Part shown: positions 18,601-26,867 of the stretch, in pieces
Layout of the letters: each line of letters begins with the position of its first letter
How positions within the stretch are numbered: position 1 is the first letter of the stretch
Source: Desulfobacula sp.
GTDB lineage: Bacteria; Desulfobacterota; Desulfobacteria; Desulfobacterales; Desulfobacteraceae
Assembly (NCBI RefSeq): GCF_021107415.1
Contig: NZ_JAIOSW010000093.1
Location: forward strand, 1 to 32,846
Direction: 5' to 3'
Length of the DNA: 32,846 bases
Translations under genes and position numbers: made by a program
Notes under the pieces: generated by a model
The model's database searches: none
Told to the model about the DNA's origin: nothing
The model's input: the letters and a program-made list of their open reading frames with translations, nothing else

Positions 18601-20433
18601 ACAGTCACTGCAGTGGACAGCCAGGGACGCGTCATAGAGATGCTTGAACATTATACACTCAGAATTCTGAAAATGCATGATGATAATCCGTGTGCCAGGG
18701 ATTTGACAGCGCCTGAAAACCGTGACATCCAAATTATTGAAAATACGTTAAAGGACTTGGGCCAAACCTTCGGGTTTGAGCAGCCTGCTTTGGATCTGAT
18801 GTATATTCAAGGCATTCATGATCTTAAGAAAAAGGATCGTCATGAAAAACAAATGCCATTGATACAAAATATTCTGGAAAAGGTTCTTCAAGATGAATCT
18901 GATGACAAACATTCCTGGGAAGTGACATGGACTGATGATGGAAAACCCGTGATTAAAGGGCTTGAAAATATCATGATTTCATTGTCACATACGGACCGGT
19001 TATGCATCTGCTGCGCAGGACAAGGTTCCCAGGGGTGTGATATTGCTCCGGTCACTCCAAGGGAACGCGATCACTGGGAGTCACTTCTGGGAAAACCGTT
19101 TGCACCAGTGCTTAAGCAACTGAAAAAAGACTCAGATGACCTGGATATTGCCGGTACCCGGTTGTGGGCAGTAAAAGAGGTGCTCTATAAACTTGGTGAA
19201 AAAGACCCTGAACCGCCATCAATCGAAACAACAGGCGACAAGGCTGTGCTGTTTGAATCAGTCACTGCCAGGGGACCAGTTCACATTGTTACAATTTTAT
19301 TGGAACTGACCTGGGGCTCTCAATTGATACTGGCATTAAAAGTTGTTCCAAAAGCGCTTGATCTTAAGGACATCCCGGAAGGACAAGGATATGATGCACT
19401 CAAACAACACATGGAGATTCTGACGGGCCCCCAGGGCCAGAACTGTATCTCCATACGGCTGCCTGTGACTTTCAGGCCCAATGCTCAACTCAGCCGGACA
19501 GTTTATTTTTCCAATTATATGTTCTGGGCCGGAGAAATCCGTGAAGCATCCATCTGGCCAATATTGAGAAAAGTCGGCGAGCAGTTCAGTTCAGGTGAAT
19601 GGGGATCAGTGACCAATCATTCCCGGCTGCGTATTCTCGGGGAGGCCACAGCCCAGGATCAGATTGAAATCCGGTTGTGGGCGGATGACAACTACGGCCC
19701 GGCCGATTCCACCATGGATTTGAAATTTGATTTTTTAAAAGTTCTTCCCCATGGAAAATTCGAACGCCTGGCCTTTTGTGAACAGACTGTGACCTGGGTT
19801 AAAATTATTGATCACGGCATTGTAGCTCCAGAGCCGTATCCTGATTATTATTATGAATTTGTGAAAACAATGCTGCCGCAGAATGATAATCCCAAAACAC
19901 CGCCTGCGTTTCCTGAACCATTAGAGGATCTGCATAAAGATGATCCGGATGACAAATTCCAGTATGAAGCCACACCAGGGCCCAAGGTTGAGCCGCTTTT
20001 ATTTGAGCAGGTTATTGAAACCTCTCTGGATCACTCCAATCTGGTAGGAAATATTTATTTTGCTAATTATTACCTCTGGCAGGGAACGGCCCGGGATCGT
20101 TATTTTTATCAGCTGATTCCAGAGTATTATCAGGGCACTGGGGAAAAAGGGGAACTGCTGTGTCTGGAAACCCGCATAAACCATTTAAGGGAGGCTATGC
20201 CGTTTAACCGCATTATGGTGACCATGGCGCTTAAGACATTGACCCGGTCCAGGGCCATGTTTTATTTTGAATATTTCCGTGTGGATCAAGATGATACAAG
20301 GGTAAAACTGGCCTATGGTGAACAGGATGCAATCTGGGTAACCAGAGACAAACAAGGGAACCCCGCCCCTGCGCTTTTCCCTTTACAGGTGGTGAATGCC
20401 CTGGAAAAGGCCATATCCCCTGAAAAATTATAA
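12673..20433 (+). CDS. Enediyne-PKS-like iterative type I polyketide synthase with C-terminal PPTase and two hotdog thioesterase-like domains
   Basis: 2586 residues. Domains in order: ketosynthase (about 10-460; Cys216 in VDGACSSSM, His350 in EGHGTGT, His391 in IGHTKAA); acyltransferase (about 590-900; Ser695 in GHSLG, His799); two ACPs with DLNMDSIKAGD (Ser1075 and Ser1163, 88 residues apart); ketoreductase (TGGAKGI at 1457, Ser1592, Tyr1605); a double-hotdog dehydratase (His1736 in VDHNFDG, Asp1924); a phosphopantetheinyl-transferase-like domain (SLSHTD at 2103, Asp2123, WAVKE at 2165); and two CalE7/DynE7-like hotdogs (about 2260-2400 and 2445-2575; NLVGNIYFANYYLWQG in the second). Order and motifs up to the PPTase match enediyne PKSs, which make a polyene on one iterating module. 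Fused tandem thioesterase-like domains are unusual. No enoylreductase is seen, so a linear polyene is the likely product. SD: AAGGAGC. Confidence 0.85.
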   Translation: MGNLQYNNTVAVVGMACWYPDAKSLKELWENILARRIQFRKFLDQRMPMAEYHHPDRSEPDKTYGSRAAYIDGFSFDWAAHRIPLSTFKAMDTSHWLALDIALKAVSDASYAKETLPRDKTGVIIGNTLTGEQSRAGVMRLRWPFVKKVISKTLVSQGWSSQQIQMITQTAESNFKSVFPPANEDTLAGGLSNTIAGRICNYLDLHGGGYTVDGACSSSMIAVATAANGLISGDLDLALAGGVDISLDPFEIIGFAKTNALTMHEMTVYDRRGSGFIPGEGCGFVVLKRLEDAKRDKDYIYAVINGWGISSDGGGTGLTAPLARGQARSVRRAYDRAPYDMDSIDFIEGHGTGTTVGDKVELSSISQALESAPEVKGRCCGVTSLKSIIGHTKAASGIGAFIKGVLAVNRRVIPPIANCKEPHGIFTDQALHLYPVLTGESRPDESVIRAGISSMGFGGINCHITIASEDPPKSELKPLVDEDALMVSNQDTEIFLFSYDKHEDLFDRINEILAYSNAISQAELTDLSFKLCGLVDPGVRFKAAVVAGNPDELTTRLNDLLKIIEENPIPQQVVFNQSHTALFGCITMPLRIGMLFPGQGSQKMNMAHVLIRRFQWAKKMMDKADKLLETIGGSPVSQTIYHSLERAAGPGVAENWFRNLSNTQNAQPAICAVSAVWLEFLKKLGITPVASGGHSLGELTAFYAARAFDFSELIQLAAVRGRAMAAGDDQAGTMASLRCTRETAEKLVGKAAEYVVLANINGPEQMVVSGSLAGVDEVAKLAEEQQIKITRLEVSNAFHSRMIQNAADILADTDILSEHPASLDIQLFSSRNGQEVTSSTLLKKHFADQVVSQVDFPALIQAMSKACDLFIEVGSGRVLSGLTNAINGDNGPRCLPVESLPGADKDLNQLLAVLFVHNVDINWDILFAERLVRPFVSPDDKVFIDNPCEREIEGETAAPGSLSDSPASGMIDQYLIQTGQFDEAQIKDYLMARGGFLADVIRADVDNQGKDVEWGRPEKGILSKMLASEEAKSEAEPSDTSIEEILYSIVHEITGFALETLSPGLRLLDDLNMDSIKAGDMIVRFAGRAGAKGNIDAGQMSNVTLGEVLNTVSALIPDNVSSLVQSDIDVADILTAQISDMTGYSPDSLKSGMRLLDDLNMDSIKAGDLMVRLIKKTGIRQDLLDTSRLTNASLEEIAQAFDALMDTKGASQPVPQLDAALSALGPAQLGKTWVREFSAEFMEKELPSGIETSDWQNANILILYSKGMHTLADTLKDKFLDCSAQVRIEDYEHAIENQLTQNPNFSHFIAILPADLEETSKDIEALEQTIYYLASVAGLPSAIQRPITLAYIQFGRGFFGKSGELVDYRTCCAAALARSIHLERTDLLVRVLDFDKDVDSAEVSDRIIKELSSEESFVDAGYDAGFVRRVFVQKPLDPSGYQPRGIKWKSKDVILVTGGAKGITASCAFDLAQNTRTRMALVGRSPLPEEDVSGNEMVQVLARYEENGLEARYFSCDVSDPDAVDALVRTIEKEMGTVRGVVHGAGLNTPRLCRDVSAKDALSEVHPKIMGALNIIRALSDEPLKLFAAMNSIIGVTGMPGNAWYGFSNEVLDLILRHYQAQHASTQIISVAYSIWGEEGMGARMGSVNVLKQKGIDAIPSDEGIKRFTRLCLKYPGSALVAVTARLGGLDTFRIPALPRLANARYLEKEVYAIPGVESVFQAHLNLETDLYLVDHNFDGSLLLPTVLGLEAMAQVAACTAGLAHFSSRVRIENIRLERPVTVDPRDGADILIRALVMEKQNLAAQDTLRIRTWLSKSMSDLDVGYFSAEFVLGLEDEPNNGMIEKPDHPLPIDPVLDLYRPSLMFQGPRFQRMHRIWQINEKGDEANGAIFETRILADKETQAQAFDRPEHRNLVLPDPFFNDTLLQSAQMLTPKTASLPVFIKRWDIFPCEEPTPLSVLAQVEMGQRHEKEFDTTVTAVDSQGRVIEMLEHYTLRILKMHDDNPCARDLTAPENRDIQIIENTLKDLGQTFGFEQPALDLMYIQGIHDLKKKDRHEKQMPLIQNILEKVLQDESDDKHSWEVTWTDDGKPVIKGLENIMISLSHTDRLCICCAGQGSQGCDIAPVTPRERDHWESLLGKPFAPVLKQLKKDSDDLDIAGTRLWAVKEVLYKLGEKDPEPPSIETTGDKAVLFESVTARGPVHIVTILLELTWGSQLILALKVVPKALDLKDIPEGQGYDALKQHMEILTGPQGQNCISIRLPVTFRPNAQLSRTVYFSNYMFWAGEIREASIWPILRKVGEQFSSGEWGSVTNHSRLRILGEATAQDQIEIRLWADDNYGPADSTMDLKFDFLKVLPHGKFERLAFCEQTVTWVKIIDHGIVAPEPYPDYYYEFVKTMLPQNDNPKTPPAFPEPLEDLHKDDPDDKFQYEATPGPKVEPLLFEQVIETSLDHSNLVGNIYFANYYLWQGTARDRYFYQLIPEYYQGTGEKGELLCLETRINHLREAMPFNRIMVTMALKTLTRSRAMFYFEYFRVDQDDTRVKLAYGEQDAIWVTRDKQGNPAPALFPLQVVNALEKAISPEKL

Positions 20434-20598
20434 AACCGGAAAGTTGAATTGTTTTTTAGAGATTAATGATTTTATCGACTAATTGCATTGATGTCACTAC
20501 AACCAGCATGTTAGAGCCAGTTGTTTCACCTTAGTGCCCGACCGAAAACCGCAAATTTTTTCGATTACTGCGTTGGGCTCAAATTTTAATCCAATTTA

Positions 20599-22862
20599 TT
20601 ATTTCGATAAAAGCTTGTTAACGGGTAATTGATGCCGTCTTTCAGCCCCTTCCCACTGGGCTGGAGGTGGTGATTTTATAAAGCCTTTGATTCTATCCAG
20701 ATAGGACTGATAAAGTTGGGTCGGATCATTTTTATGAAGTGAGTCAATAATTTTATAGGCATCATGAAAATTTTGGTGCTGATAGGCTATGATTCCCTTT
20801 TCAAACATTTTAACATTATTCAATATGTCCTGCGATGGGGCTTCTTTAGATATGGGTTCATACAGATCAACCGGTTCTTGACGGCCTTTTACCTGAACTT
20901 TGTCAATATACCGGCAAAAAAATGTGTTTTTAATAATATTTTTTGTGGCTCCTGATATTAATATGGTTGTGCCATAGTTTTTATTTGCACCCTCAGCCTG
21001 GATGCAAGATTTACATTATCTCCCATAACAGTATAATCAAACCGCTCTTTGCTGCCAAAATTTCCAACACTCATAAGTCCTGAATTAATCCCTATACCCA
21101 CTGATATGTTTGGTAAATTTCTTTTTTTGCAAATGTTTTCCAGGTTGTTTAACTCTGATTTTAATGCCATGGCAGTATAAACTGCTTTGACTGCATGGTC
21201 CAGTTCTTCGTTTGGTGCTCCCCAAAAAGCCATGATAGCATCTCCGATAAATTTATCCACAGTGCCTTTGTTTTTCATGATGACTTGACTCATTCGGGTC
21301 AAATAATCATTCATGAAATTTCCAAGGTCCTTTGAATCCATTTTTTCCGAAATAGATGTAAACCCCCTGATATCGCAAAATAATACAGTTAATTCTTTTT
21401 CTTCTCCTTTTAAGGAAAGGGACTTCGGGTTCTTTAAAAGCTGAGAAACAACATCTGGTGAAACATAATGGGAAAAAGCTTTTTGTATATATCTTTTTTT
21501 TTTTTTCTCCCGGTAAGAATTGAATATACTGATAATCAATAAAATTCCTGCGCAGGTAATTATCGGATATGTAATTCCTAGAACGCGGTTATTTAGAAAG
21601 AAATAATAATAATTCCAGGTTATGGAGGCACAAAAAAAGATAACAGCTCCAATGCCGCCGGCCAATGGTCCCAGAACAGATAAAATCAAAGATAAAACAA
21701 GTCCGCCTGCAATGATAAGGGTATACGTTAAACCGATTTCTGTGTATATATCATAAATAAAAGGATCAGATTTTATGAGGTTGTCAATGATGTTGGCATT
21801 AATTTCAATACCTGGAACTGATTTTGAAAACGGTGTGGTCTTTAAATCAAACAATCCTATAGAAGAAGATCCGATCAGAACAAATTTATCTTTTATGACT
21901 GGTAAAGATGGTTTTGTTAATATATCTATAGCAGAAATATACTTGAACGTATTTACCGGGCCCCTGTAATTTACGAATATCTGACCCGAATGGTCAGTGC
22001 TTATAAATTTATCTCCAATATAAATTCCCAGGATGGGAATTTTGGGAGCTTTGATTTTGCCTGAGGCCTGTATGGTTAAAGCGGGAATTTTCATGCCGAC
22101 CCTAAATGTCTCCAAAGCAAGTGATGGGTAGGGAATGTTATCCATTATCATCATTAAGGGAACCTGTCTGGTTGTACCTGAATCGTCTGTAGATACGTTG
22201 AAAAAACCTTCGCTTTCAGCCATGGAAACCAAAGGGTTGTTCACCACTGCCCGGTATGCAGGGATAAGACAAAGATCCTGAAAATTTACGTTATCCGGCT
22301 TAATTTTTATCATACTTGACGGGAAAGGAAGCTCTGTGTCCGATTTAAGACCGTCTTCCTGCGTCTGAAATACATATCCCAGGATCGTAGGCCCCATTGA
22401 AATGGCCTGTCCAAAAAGCGAATCATGATCCATAGACTCATTATTGAATAATTTTGAAAGTATATTTTCAGGGATTTGGCTTGTTATAGAGGGATCAAGA
22501 TTTTTAAAATAATATATGGGTGAGGTGCGGTCTTTTTCTGCAAATACAATATCAAATCCTATGGCACGGGCATCATTTTTATATAGATTTTTTGTGATGT
22601 CAGCAAGGATATTTCTTGGCCATGGCCATTGGCCAATTTCTTTTAGGCTTTTTTCATCAATATCTACAATGATGATCTTACCCGAATCAGGCCTTGCCCC
22701 TCTTATTTTGAACATTATGTCCATGATTCGATTGTCTATGGCGTTTATGAGAGCCGGCTTCCGGTTGCCAAGACTGTAAAATCCCATGCATGAAATAAAG
22801 GTTATGACACAGCCTAAAAGAAAAGAAGATAGATTGAGATAATGCCTTAAGTGCTCATTCAT
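20599..22862 (-). pseudogene. CHASE2-domain class III adenylate cyclase, frameshifted near the end of the catalytic domain
   Basis: An N-terminal membrane anchor (about 12-31) is followed by a periplasmic CHASE2 sensor (about 35-370), three membrane spans (about 378-448) and a class III cyclase domain. Metal aspartates are visible in LFCDIRGF (Asp497) and KFIGDAIMAFW (Asp541), and the ribose-binding region in GDNVNLASRL. The frame then stops early at 20958. In the next frame the family continues as EGANKNYGTTILISGA, then VKGRQEPVDLYE, and on through a TPR-like tail to a TAA at 20599. The sequence CTGAGGGTGC near 20993 needs one more G to restore ASRLEGANK. A restored protein would have about 754 residues. 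Either the gene is recently broken or one base is missing from the assembly. It is the last gene of a three-gene operon with the FecR and Slam-like genes. Confidence 0.85.
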
Positions 22863-22889
22863 AAGGAATTACGAGAAATTGAGACATGC

Positions 22890-25040
22890 TTATCGGTCTC
22901 CTGCAAAAATACCATGATAATGTCTGCCGTCAGACATTTTAGCTGCAAAATTACCACCCACACCTTCAGCGCCGGGACCATAAAACGTTCCGTTAACATT
23001 GCTTGAGGCTGCATTTGATATCATTGCCTTAAATCCTGAACTAGTGACATTTCCTGTTGTGCTTATCATTGGAAGGGTAATTTGATCAAATGAAATATTT
23101 CCTGAAACAGGTTCTAAGGCACCAGGATCAAAATCAATGAAAAGGTTGGTAGTGCCATGTGTCATTTTTATCATTTGACTTGTATTATTAAACATAACGC
23201 CCTGTGCCTTGCCTGTATATGTCCCGTTAAAAGAGGTTGCGATAAGGCTGTCGATAATAGTTGAAGCAGTTTGTTTGCCGCAAATCCATCTGGCACCCGG
23301 AACGTGGACATGGTAATCCTTCCCGGTTTCTGGGTCCGCGTAAGCGACTTCCCAGTATCCCCAGGTTGTATAATTCGAAAGATTGACCGTGTTTGATGTA
23401 ACCATAAAATTGCCGTATGTTTTAAGTCCCCCTGTGGTTGAGCCGGCAGTTATTACATCGCTGCCGCTGAGAACGGCTGCAATAATTTTATCTGTTATAT
23501 AGACTGAATCACTGCTGCTTCCGCCTATGGTTAATCCAGTGATTAGATTATTGGCATCATTAAAATCACTTCCGGACATTGATCCTGAAAATGTGCCGTT
23601 ATCTTTATTTATAGTTAAAGTACAATCATCTGCACTGGTATTGAAAAAAATTCGTCTGTTTGTACTTGGTGAGGCCATATCTTCTGCAATACCAACAAAA
23701 AAACCTTTCCAGGTTTCAGTTCCAGAATAGGTGTCGGCAGTTTTACTATCCACTGTGGCTACAGCAATATCCGACCAGAATTGTTTTTCAGTCTGATTTT
23801 TTATATTGATGTCATAGCCTTCCATGGCAAGGCCGAGTCCTTCCTGGCCGGTTCCGTAAAAATGTCCAAATGTCTGTGATCCGGTAAGTGTCGTTATAGT
23901 TCCATTTTCCTGATGGCTATCTGAACCTAAAATTTTAATATCTGTAATGCTGCCTGATGAATTAACATTTCCAAAACCAAAACCATTATCGATATCTATA
24001 TCGTCTAAATCCTGCGCAGTATCTTCAAATGCAATAATTCGCTGATTATCCCAGTTCACAATAAAATTTATATTTTCTAAAGGTTCATCAGATATAATAT
24101 TAATTTCCTTTGTTTTACCGGCATAAAACCATATTCCGCTGGAAGGTATGGCTGTTGATTTGGATCCTGTAAACCCAAGATCCAATAGCATGGAAAGGAT
24201 CTTTTGTTGTGTCTCAGTTTGAGCTATATTTGAATTCAGTTCGGTTTGTGCTGAAGTTAATACAGTATCATTAATGACAGAAGAGACATCTGTCAAACTG
24301 CCTGTGTCTTTATTCCCGGTTGATGTCGGCTCAGATGGGAGCGGCTCGGTATCTCCGGAACTGCTGGTTTCTTGACTTGACTCTTCTTTGGGCGTTGAGG
24401 TAAGTGTGTTTTCAAGCTCAAGCAGTTCTTGAGGAGCCATCTTACTTGGTTTTTCAGGTGCCTGTGTACTGCTTATTACCTTGGTGCCAAATCCGGGCCG
24501 TGTGATATTTACCATGCCGGCATCATTTTTAACATAGATTCCTCTGCCGCCTTGGAAAACAACTGAGAGCAAAGATCCTTTAACCATGCCGGCATATATT
24601 GAACCACGAATGCCAATGGTTCCGGAAGGGGTGTTTGTTTTAAAATTACTGGGCGCAATGCGGGTGATTGCACCTCCCATAATCCTGAAACTGCCTTCAT
24701 TGATTTGAGTTTCCATGGCTGAGTCAGTATCACCCGGTTCCCATAAGTATTTGGTGATTTTCATTTGAGTATTGCGGCCAAGGGTAATCAAGGTATTATC
24801 TTCAAACATAAGCTGGATTCGTCCCTGTTCCGCCTTAATGGTGTCATGTAAAAAAACAGGTGCTTTTAAAAACAGTTTTTTTGATACCAAATCAGAGCTG
24901 ATGGCTGTAACATTCCCCCGTATGGCAATCACTTTTCCAACCGGATCATTTTGAGCGGCAAAACCCGGAGACATAGATAATAGAATAAAGCCGAGACAGA
25001 CGATTAACACAATATAAAATTTAATTTTAGCCTGTTTCAT
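22890..25040 (-). CDS. Exported FecR-domain protein with TbpB-like C-terminal repeats
   Basis: 716 residues. A Sec signal peptide ends near GFAAQ (about residue 29). A FecR domain follows (about 35-155: GKVIAIRGNVTA, LFLKAPVFLHDTIKA, TPSGTIGIRGS). Residues 190-265 are a Ser/Thr/Glu/Pro-rich linker. The long C-terminal part is rich in Gly, Ser and Thr and beta-strand-like; it contains GHFYGTGQEGLG (392-403) and, near the end, GTFYGPGAEGVGGNF (684-698). The latter resembles the GxFYGPxAxExGGxF pattern of transferrin-binding protein B-type barrels. FecR domains alone are periplasmic signalling or cell-envelope modules. The gene lies between a Slam-like gene and a CHASE2 cyclase, with short gaps (10 and 27 nt) and an AAAGG ribosome site. 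No lipobox was seen. Confidence 0.75.
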   Translation of the reverse strand: MKQAKIKFYIVLIVCLGFILLSMSPGFAAQNDPVGKVIAIRGNVTAISSDLVSKKLFLKAPVFLHDTIKAEQGRIQLMFEDNTLITLGRNTQMKITKYLWEPGDTDSAMETQINEGSFRIMGGAITRIAPSNFKTNTPSGTIGIRGSIYAGMVKGSLLSVVFQGGRGIYVKNDAGMVNITRPGFGTKVISSTQAPEKPSKMAPQELLELENTLTSTPKEESSQETSSSGDTEPLPSEPTSTGNKDTGSLTDVSSVINDTVLTSAQTELNSNIAQTETQQKILSMLLDLGFTGSKSTAIPSSGIWFYAGKTKEINIISDEPLENINFIVNWDNQRIIAFEDTAQDLDDIDIDNGFGFGNVNSSGSITDIKILGSDSHQENGTITTLTGSQTFGHFYGTGQEGLGLAMEGYDINIKNQTEKQFWSDIAVATVDSKTADTYSGTETWKGFFVGIAEDMASPSTNRRIFFNTSADDCTLTINKDNGTFSGSMSGSDFNDANNLITGLTIGGSSSDSVYITDKIIAAVLSGSDVITAGSTTGGLKTYGNFMVTSNTVNLSNYTTWGYWEVAYADPETGKDYHVHVPGARWICGKQTASTIIDSLIATSFNGTYTGKAQGVMFNNTSQMIKMTHGTTNLFIDFDPGALEPVSGNISFDQITLPMISTTGNVTSSGFKAMISNAASSNVNGTFYGPGAEGVGGNFAAKMSDGRHYHGIFAGDR

Positions 25041-25050
25041 AATATGGCCT

Positions 25051-26376
25051 TTAAAAATTATAGATTAAGAATAATTGAAAAAGGTCTTTATCAAATTCAT
25101 ACAGTTCAATATTTGAATTGGCCCAGGTATGTTGATAATTTAACCTTAGTGAAATATTTTTATTTGGTTTTAATAAGGATTTCCATATTTTCTTTTCCAG
25201 GCTGCATCCGGCAGAATGCTGATAATCCTTGCGTTTTTTATTAAAAAGGGCTGTTGGTTCATCATAATATAAATATTGATACTCGTAATTTACAGATCCA
25301 ATTATTTTTAATGGTAATTCACGGGTAATGGATAAGTTTGAAATAAAACGTTTGTAACTATACTCATCATCAGACGCGTCCTCTTTTTCTGCTTTAAGGC
25401 CGAGGCTGTACCAGTTTTTTTTAAAACCCAGACCCACATCGAAGGACAAGGATTTATTGTTAGAATCCATCTCAGGATAGCCGGGAAAATTTTTTGCTTC
25501 ATATTTCAATTCCATACTGGTCACTAAATGTGGCTTAACAGCGTGATTCAGTACACCTTTAAAACCAACACTATTTTGATATTGTGTATTTCCAAGTTCA
25601 ATCTGGTTTAATAAAAATTTAAAACCAAATTTGTTTTTTCCGGATATAAACTCAGGCCCTGTATGTCCACCGATATAGCGGATATCAAGAGTGTTGATTC
25701 TATCATAAATTGCCTTATAAAAACTTGTTTTAGTTTTCCAGAAATAATTTGAATAAGGGAACTTATAGGTATGATCAATTCCGATTGTGGTATTATAGAT
25801 CCAGTCCTGTGTTTTTTTTGAAAAAGGCCCTGTTAAGTTCACGTCCCCGATAATTGTTTTTATTATGCCGGTTGATGGTGACGCGTAAACATTATTATTC
25901 CAGTCAACACCCATCATGACCTGGCCGGTTAAAAAATGTTTTTGTTCTGTTTTATCAATATAGATTAAAAATTTTTTTATATTGTTTTTCACAGCTTCTG
26001 GAGGATTTGTTGCCAAAACCTCATTGCAATATTGTTTGGCAGTGTTATTTGCCCCTAATTTTTGAAAGGCTCTTGCAATTTCTAATTTTACACGGTGTTC
26101 AAAAGGAGATGTTATCAATATTCTTTCAAAAGCCATGATTGCCATTTCATAGTTCCCTGTCTCAAATGCGGCCCTGCCAAGGTAAAAGTTTAATTCCTGG
26201 TTTTCGGGAAAAAGCTCAAAGGCCTTTACCAGTCTTTCATATGATTCTTTAAATTGTTTGGATTTGAATAATTCAATTCCTATGGACAGGTGGTCCTCGT
26301 TACTATTGGACAATGGATTGCCCATCACGAAATTACAGTGTAAACAAATGAGAATAAATACGATAAAAGATTTCAT
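25051..26376 (-). CDS. Slam-like (DUF560-type) outer-membrane protein with N-terminal TPRs
   Basis: 441 residues. A signal peptide (about 1-19) is followed by about three TPR-like helical pairs (26-145; for example LNFYLGRAAFETGNYEMAIMA, ALERILITSP-like spacing). From about residue 148 the sequence becomes alternating and aromatic, starting GQVMMGVDWNNNVYASP and ending in a terminal Phe (LFLIYNF), as in outer-membrane beta-barrels. A periplasmic TPR domain fused to a barrel with a D-x-N-x-N start is the layout of Slam, the translocon for TbpB-type surface proteins. The next gene encodes a protein with TbpB-like motifs, which fits a translocon-substrate pair. The assignment rests on layout and a few motifs only. 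Confidence 0.6.
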   Translation of the reverse strand: MKSFIVFILICLHCNFVMGNPLSNSNEDHLSIGIELFKSKQFKESYERLVKAFELFPENQELNFYLGRAAFETGNYEMAIMAFERILITSPFEHRVKLEIARAFQKLGANNTAKQYCNEVLATNPPEAVKNNIKKFLIYIDKTEQKHFLTGQVMMGVDWNNNVYASPSTGIIKTIIGDVNLTGPFSKKTQDWIYNTTIGIDHTYKFPYSNYFWKTKTSFYKAIYDRINTLDIRYIGGHTGPEFISGKNKFGFKFLLNQIELGNTQYQNSVGFKGVLNHAVKPHLVTSMELKYEAKNFPGYPEMDSNNKSLSFDVGLGFKKNWYSLGLKAEKEDASDDEYSYKRFISNLSITRELPLKIIGSVNYEYQYLYYDEPTALFNKKRKDYQHSAGCSLEKKIWKSLLKPNKNISLRLNYQHTWANSNIELYEFDKDLFQLFLIYNF

Positions 26377-26408
26377 TTTTTCACTAAATGCGGCCTAACC
26401 TGAATAGA

Positions 26409-26427
26409 TTAAAAAATGATTTTTTAA
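26409..26427. repeat. AT-only perfect hairpin in the leader of the Slam-FecR-cyclase operon
   Basis: TTAAAAAA-TGA-TTTTTTAA forms an 8-bp stem with a 3-nt loop. It lies between the candidate promoter and the first gene of the minus-strand operon, around the predicted transcription start. Confidence 0.5.
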
Positions 26428-26430
26428 AAA

Positions 26431-26459
26431 AAAATAACAGACCGCGGATAATAAGTCAA
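26431..26459 (-). promoter_or_regulatory. Candidate sigma-70 promoter of the Slam-FecR-cyclase operon
   Basis: On the minus strand, TTGACT (26459-26454) is followed after exactly 17 nt by TATTTT (26436-26431). Transcription would start near 26424, about 50 nt before the first gene of the operon. Confidence 0.5.
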
Positions 26460-26534
26460 TATGCTTTTGGATTCATAATGGCAATTTGAATTTCATTGTG
26501 ATTCCACCGGTGTTCTTATTTATAGTATCTGTAT

Positions 26535-26831
26535 TTAATACTTCAGGCGGTCATCAAAATATTCATCAGGGGCAATGTCGGGTAAAATCACATTTAGTAC
26601 TGTAGTTTCGTTTGCAAACTTACAAATCCGGTAAAGCTGTAAGATCTGGAACAGAATCCCAGTAATCATAGCCATTGAAGCCTGGCCATGTATGAGAACT
26701 TTTCTACGTGGATCAAGCTCGATATTTTCATCAATGATTTTGGTAATAGCGCATCGTACAAAATAATGCTTCAGAATCGGTGCAAAACCGACTGGTTGCG
26801 TTTTTACAGATTTTACAACTGACTTTGTCAT
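26535..26831 (-). pseudogene. N-terminal fragment of an IS1634-type transposase (DUF4277 region)
   Basis: 98 residues. The sequence (VGFAPILKHYFVRCAI, LDPRRKVLIHGQASMAMITG, PDEYFDDRL) matches the N-terminal DUF4277-like region of IS1634-family transposases as I recall it. It then ends in Lys-Tyr-stop, where the full protein would continue for several hundred residues to the DDE catalytic core. The ATG at 26831 has an AGAAAGG ribosome site. An in-frame ATG at 26867 is less likely. No terminal inverted repeats or target duplication were recognised, so this is a decayed remnant without transposition capacity. Confidence 0.7.
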
Positions 26832-26867
26832 ATATAGCCTTTCTATGTATTTGAAATCATTATACAT

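Noticed and set aside
12673..20433. PfaA-type omega-3 fatty acid synthase
   Set aside because: It has its own DH, PPTase and CalE7-like hotdogs in enediyne-PKS order, has only two ACPs, and no pfaB, pfaC or pfaD-type genes lie beside it.
20434..20598. Terminator between the convergent synthase and cyclase genes
   Set aside because: I found no stable GC-rich hairpin followed by a T tract in the gap.
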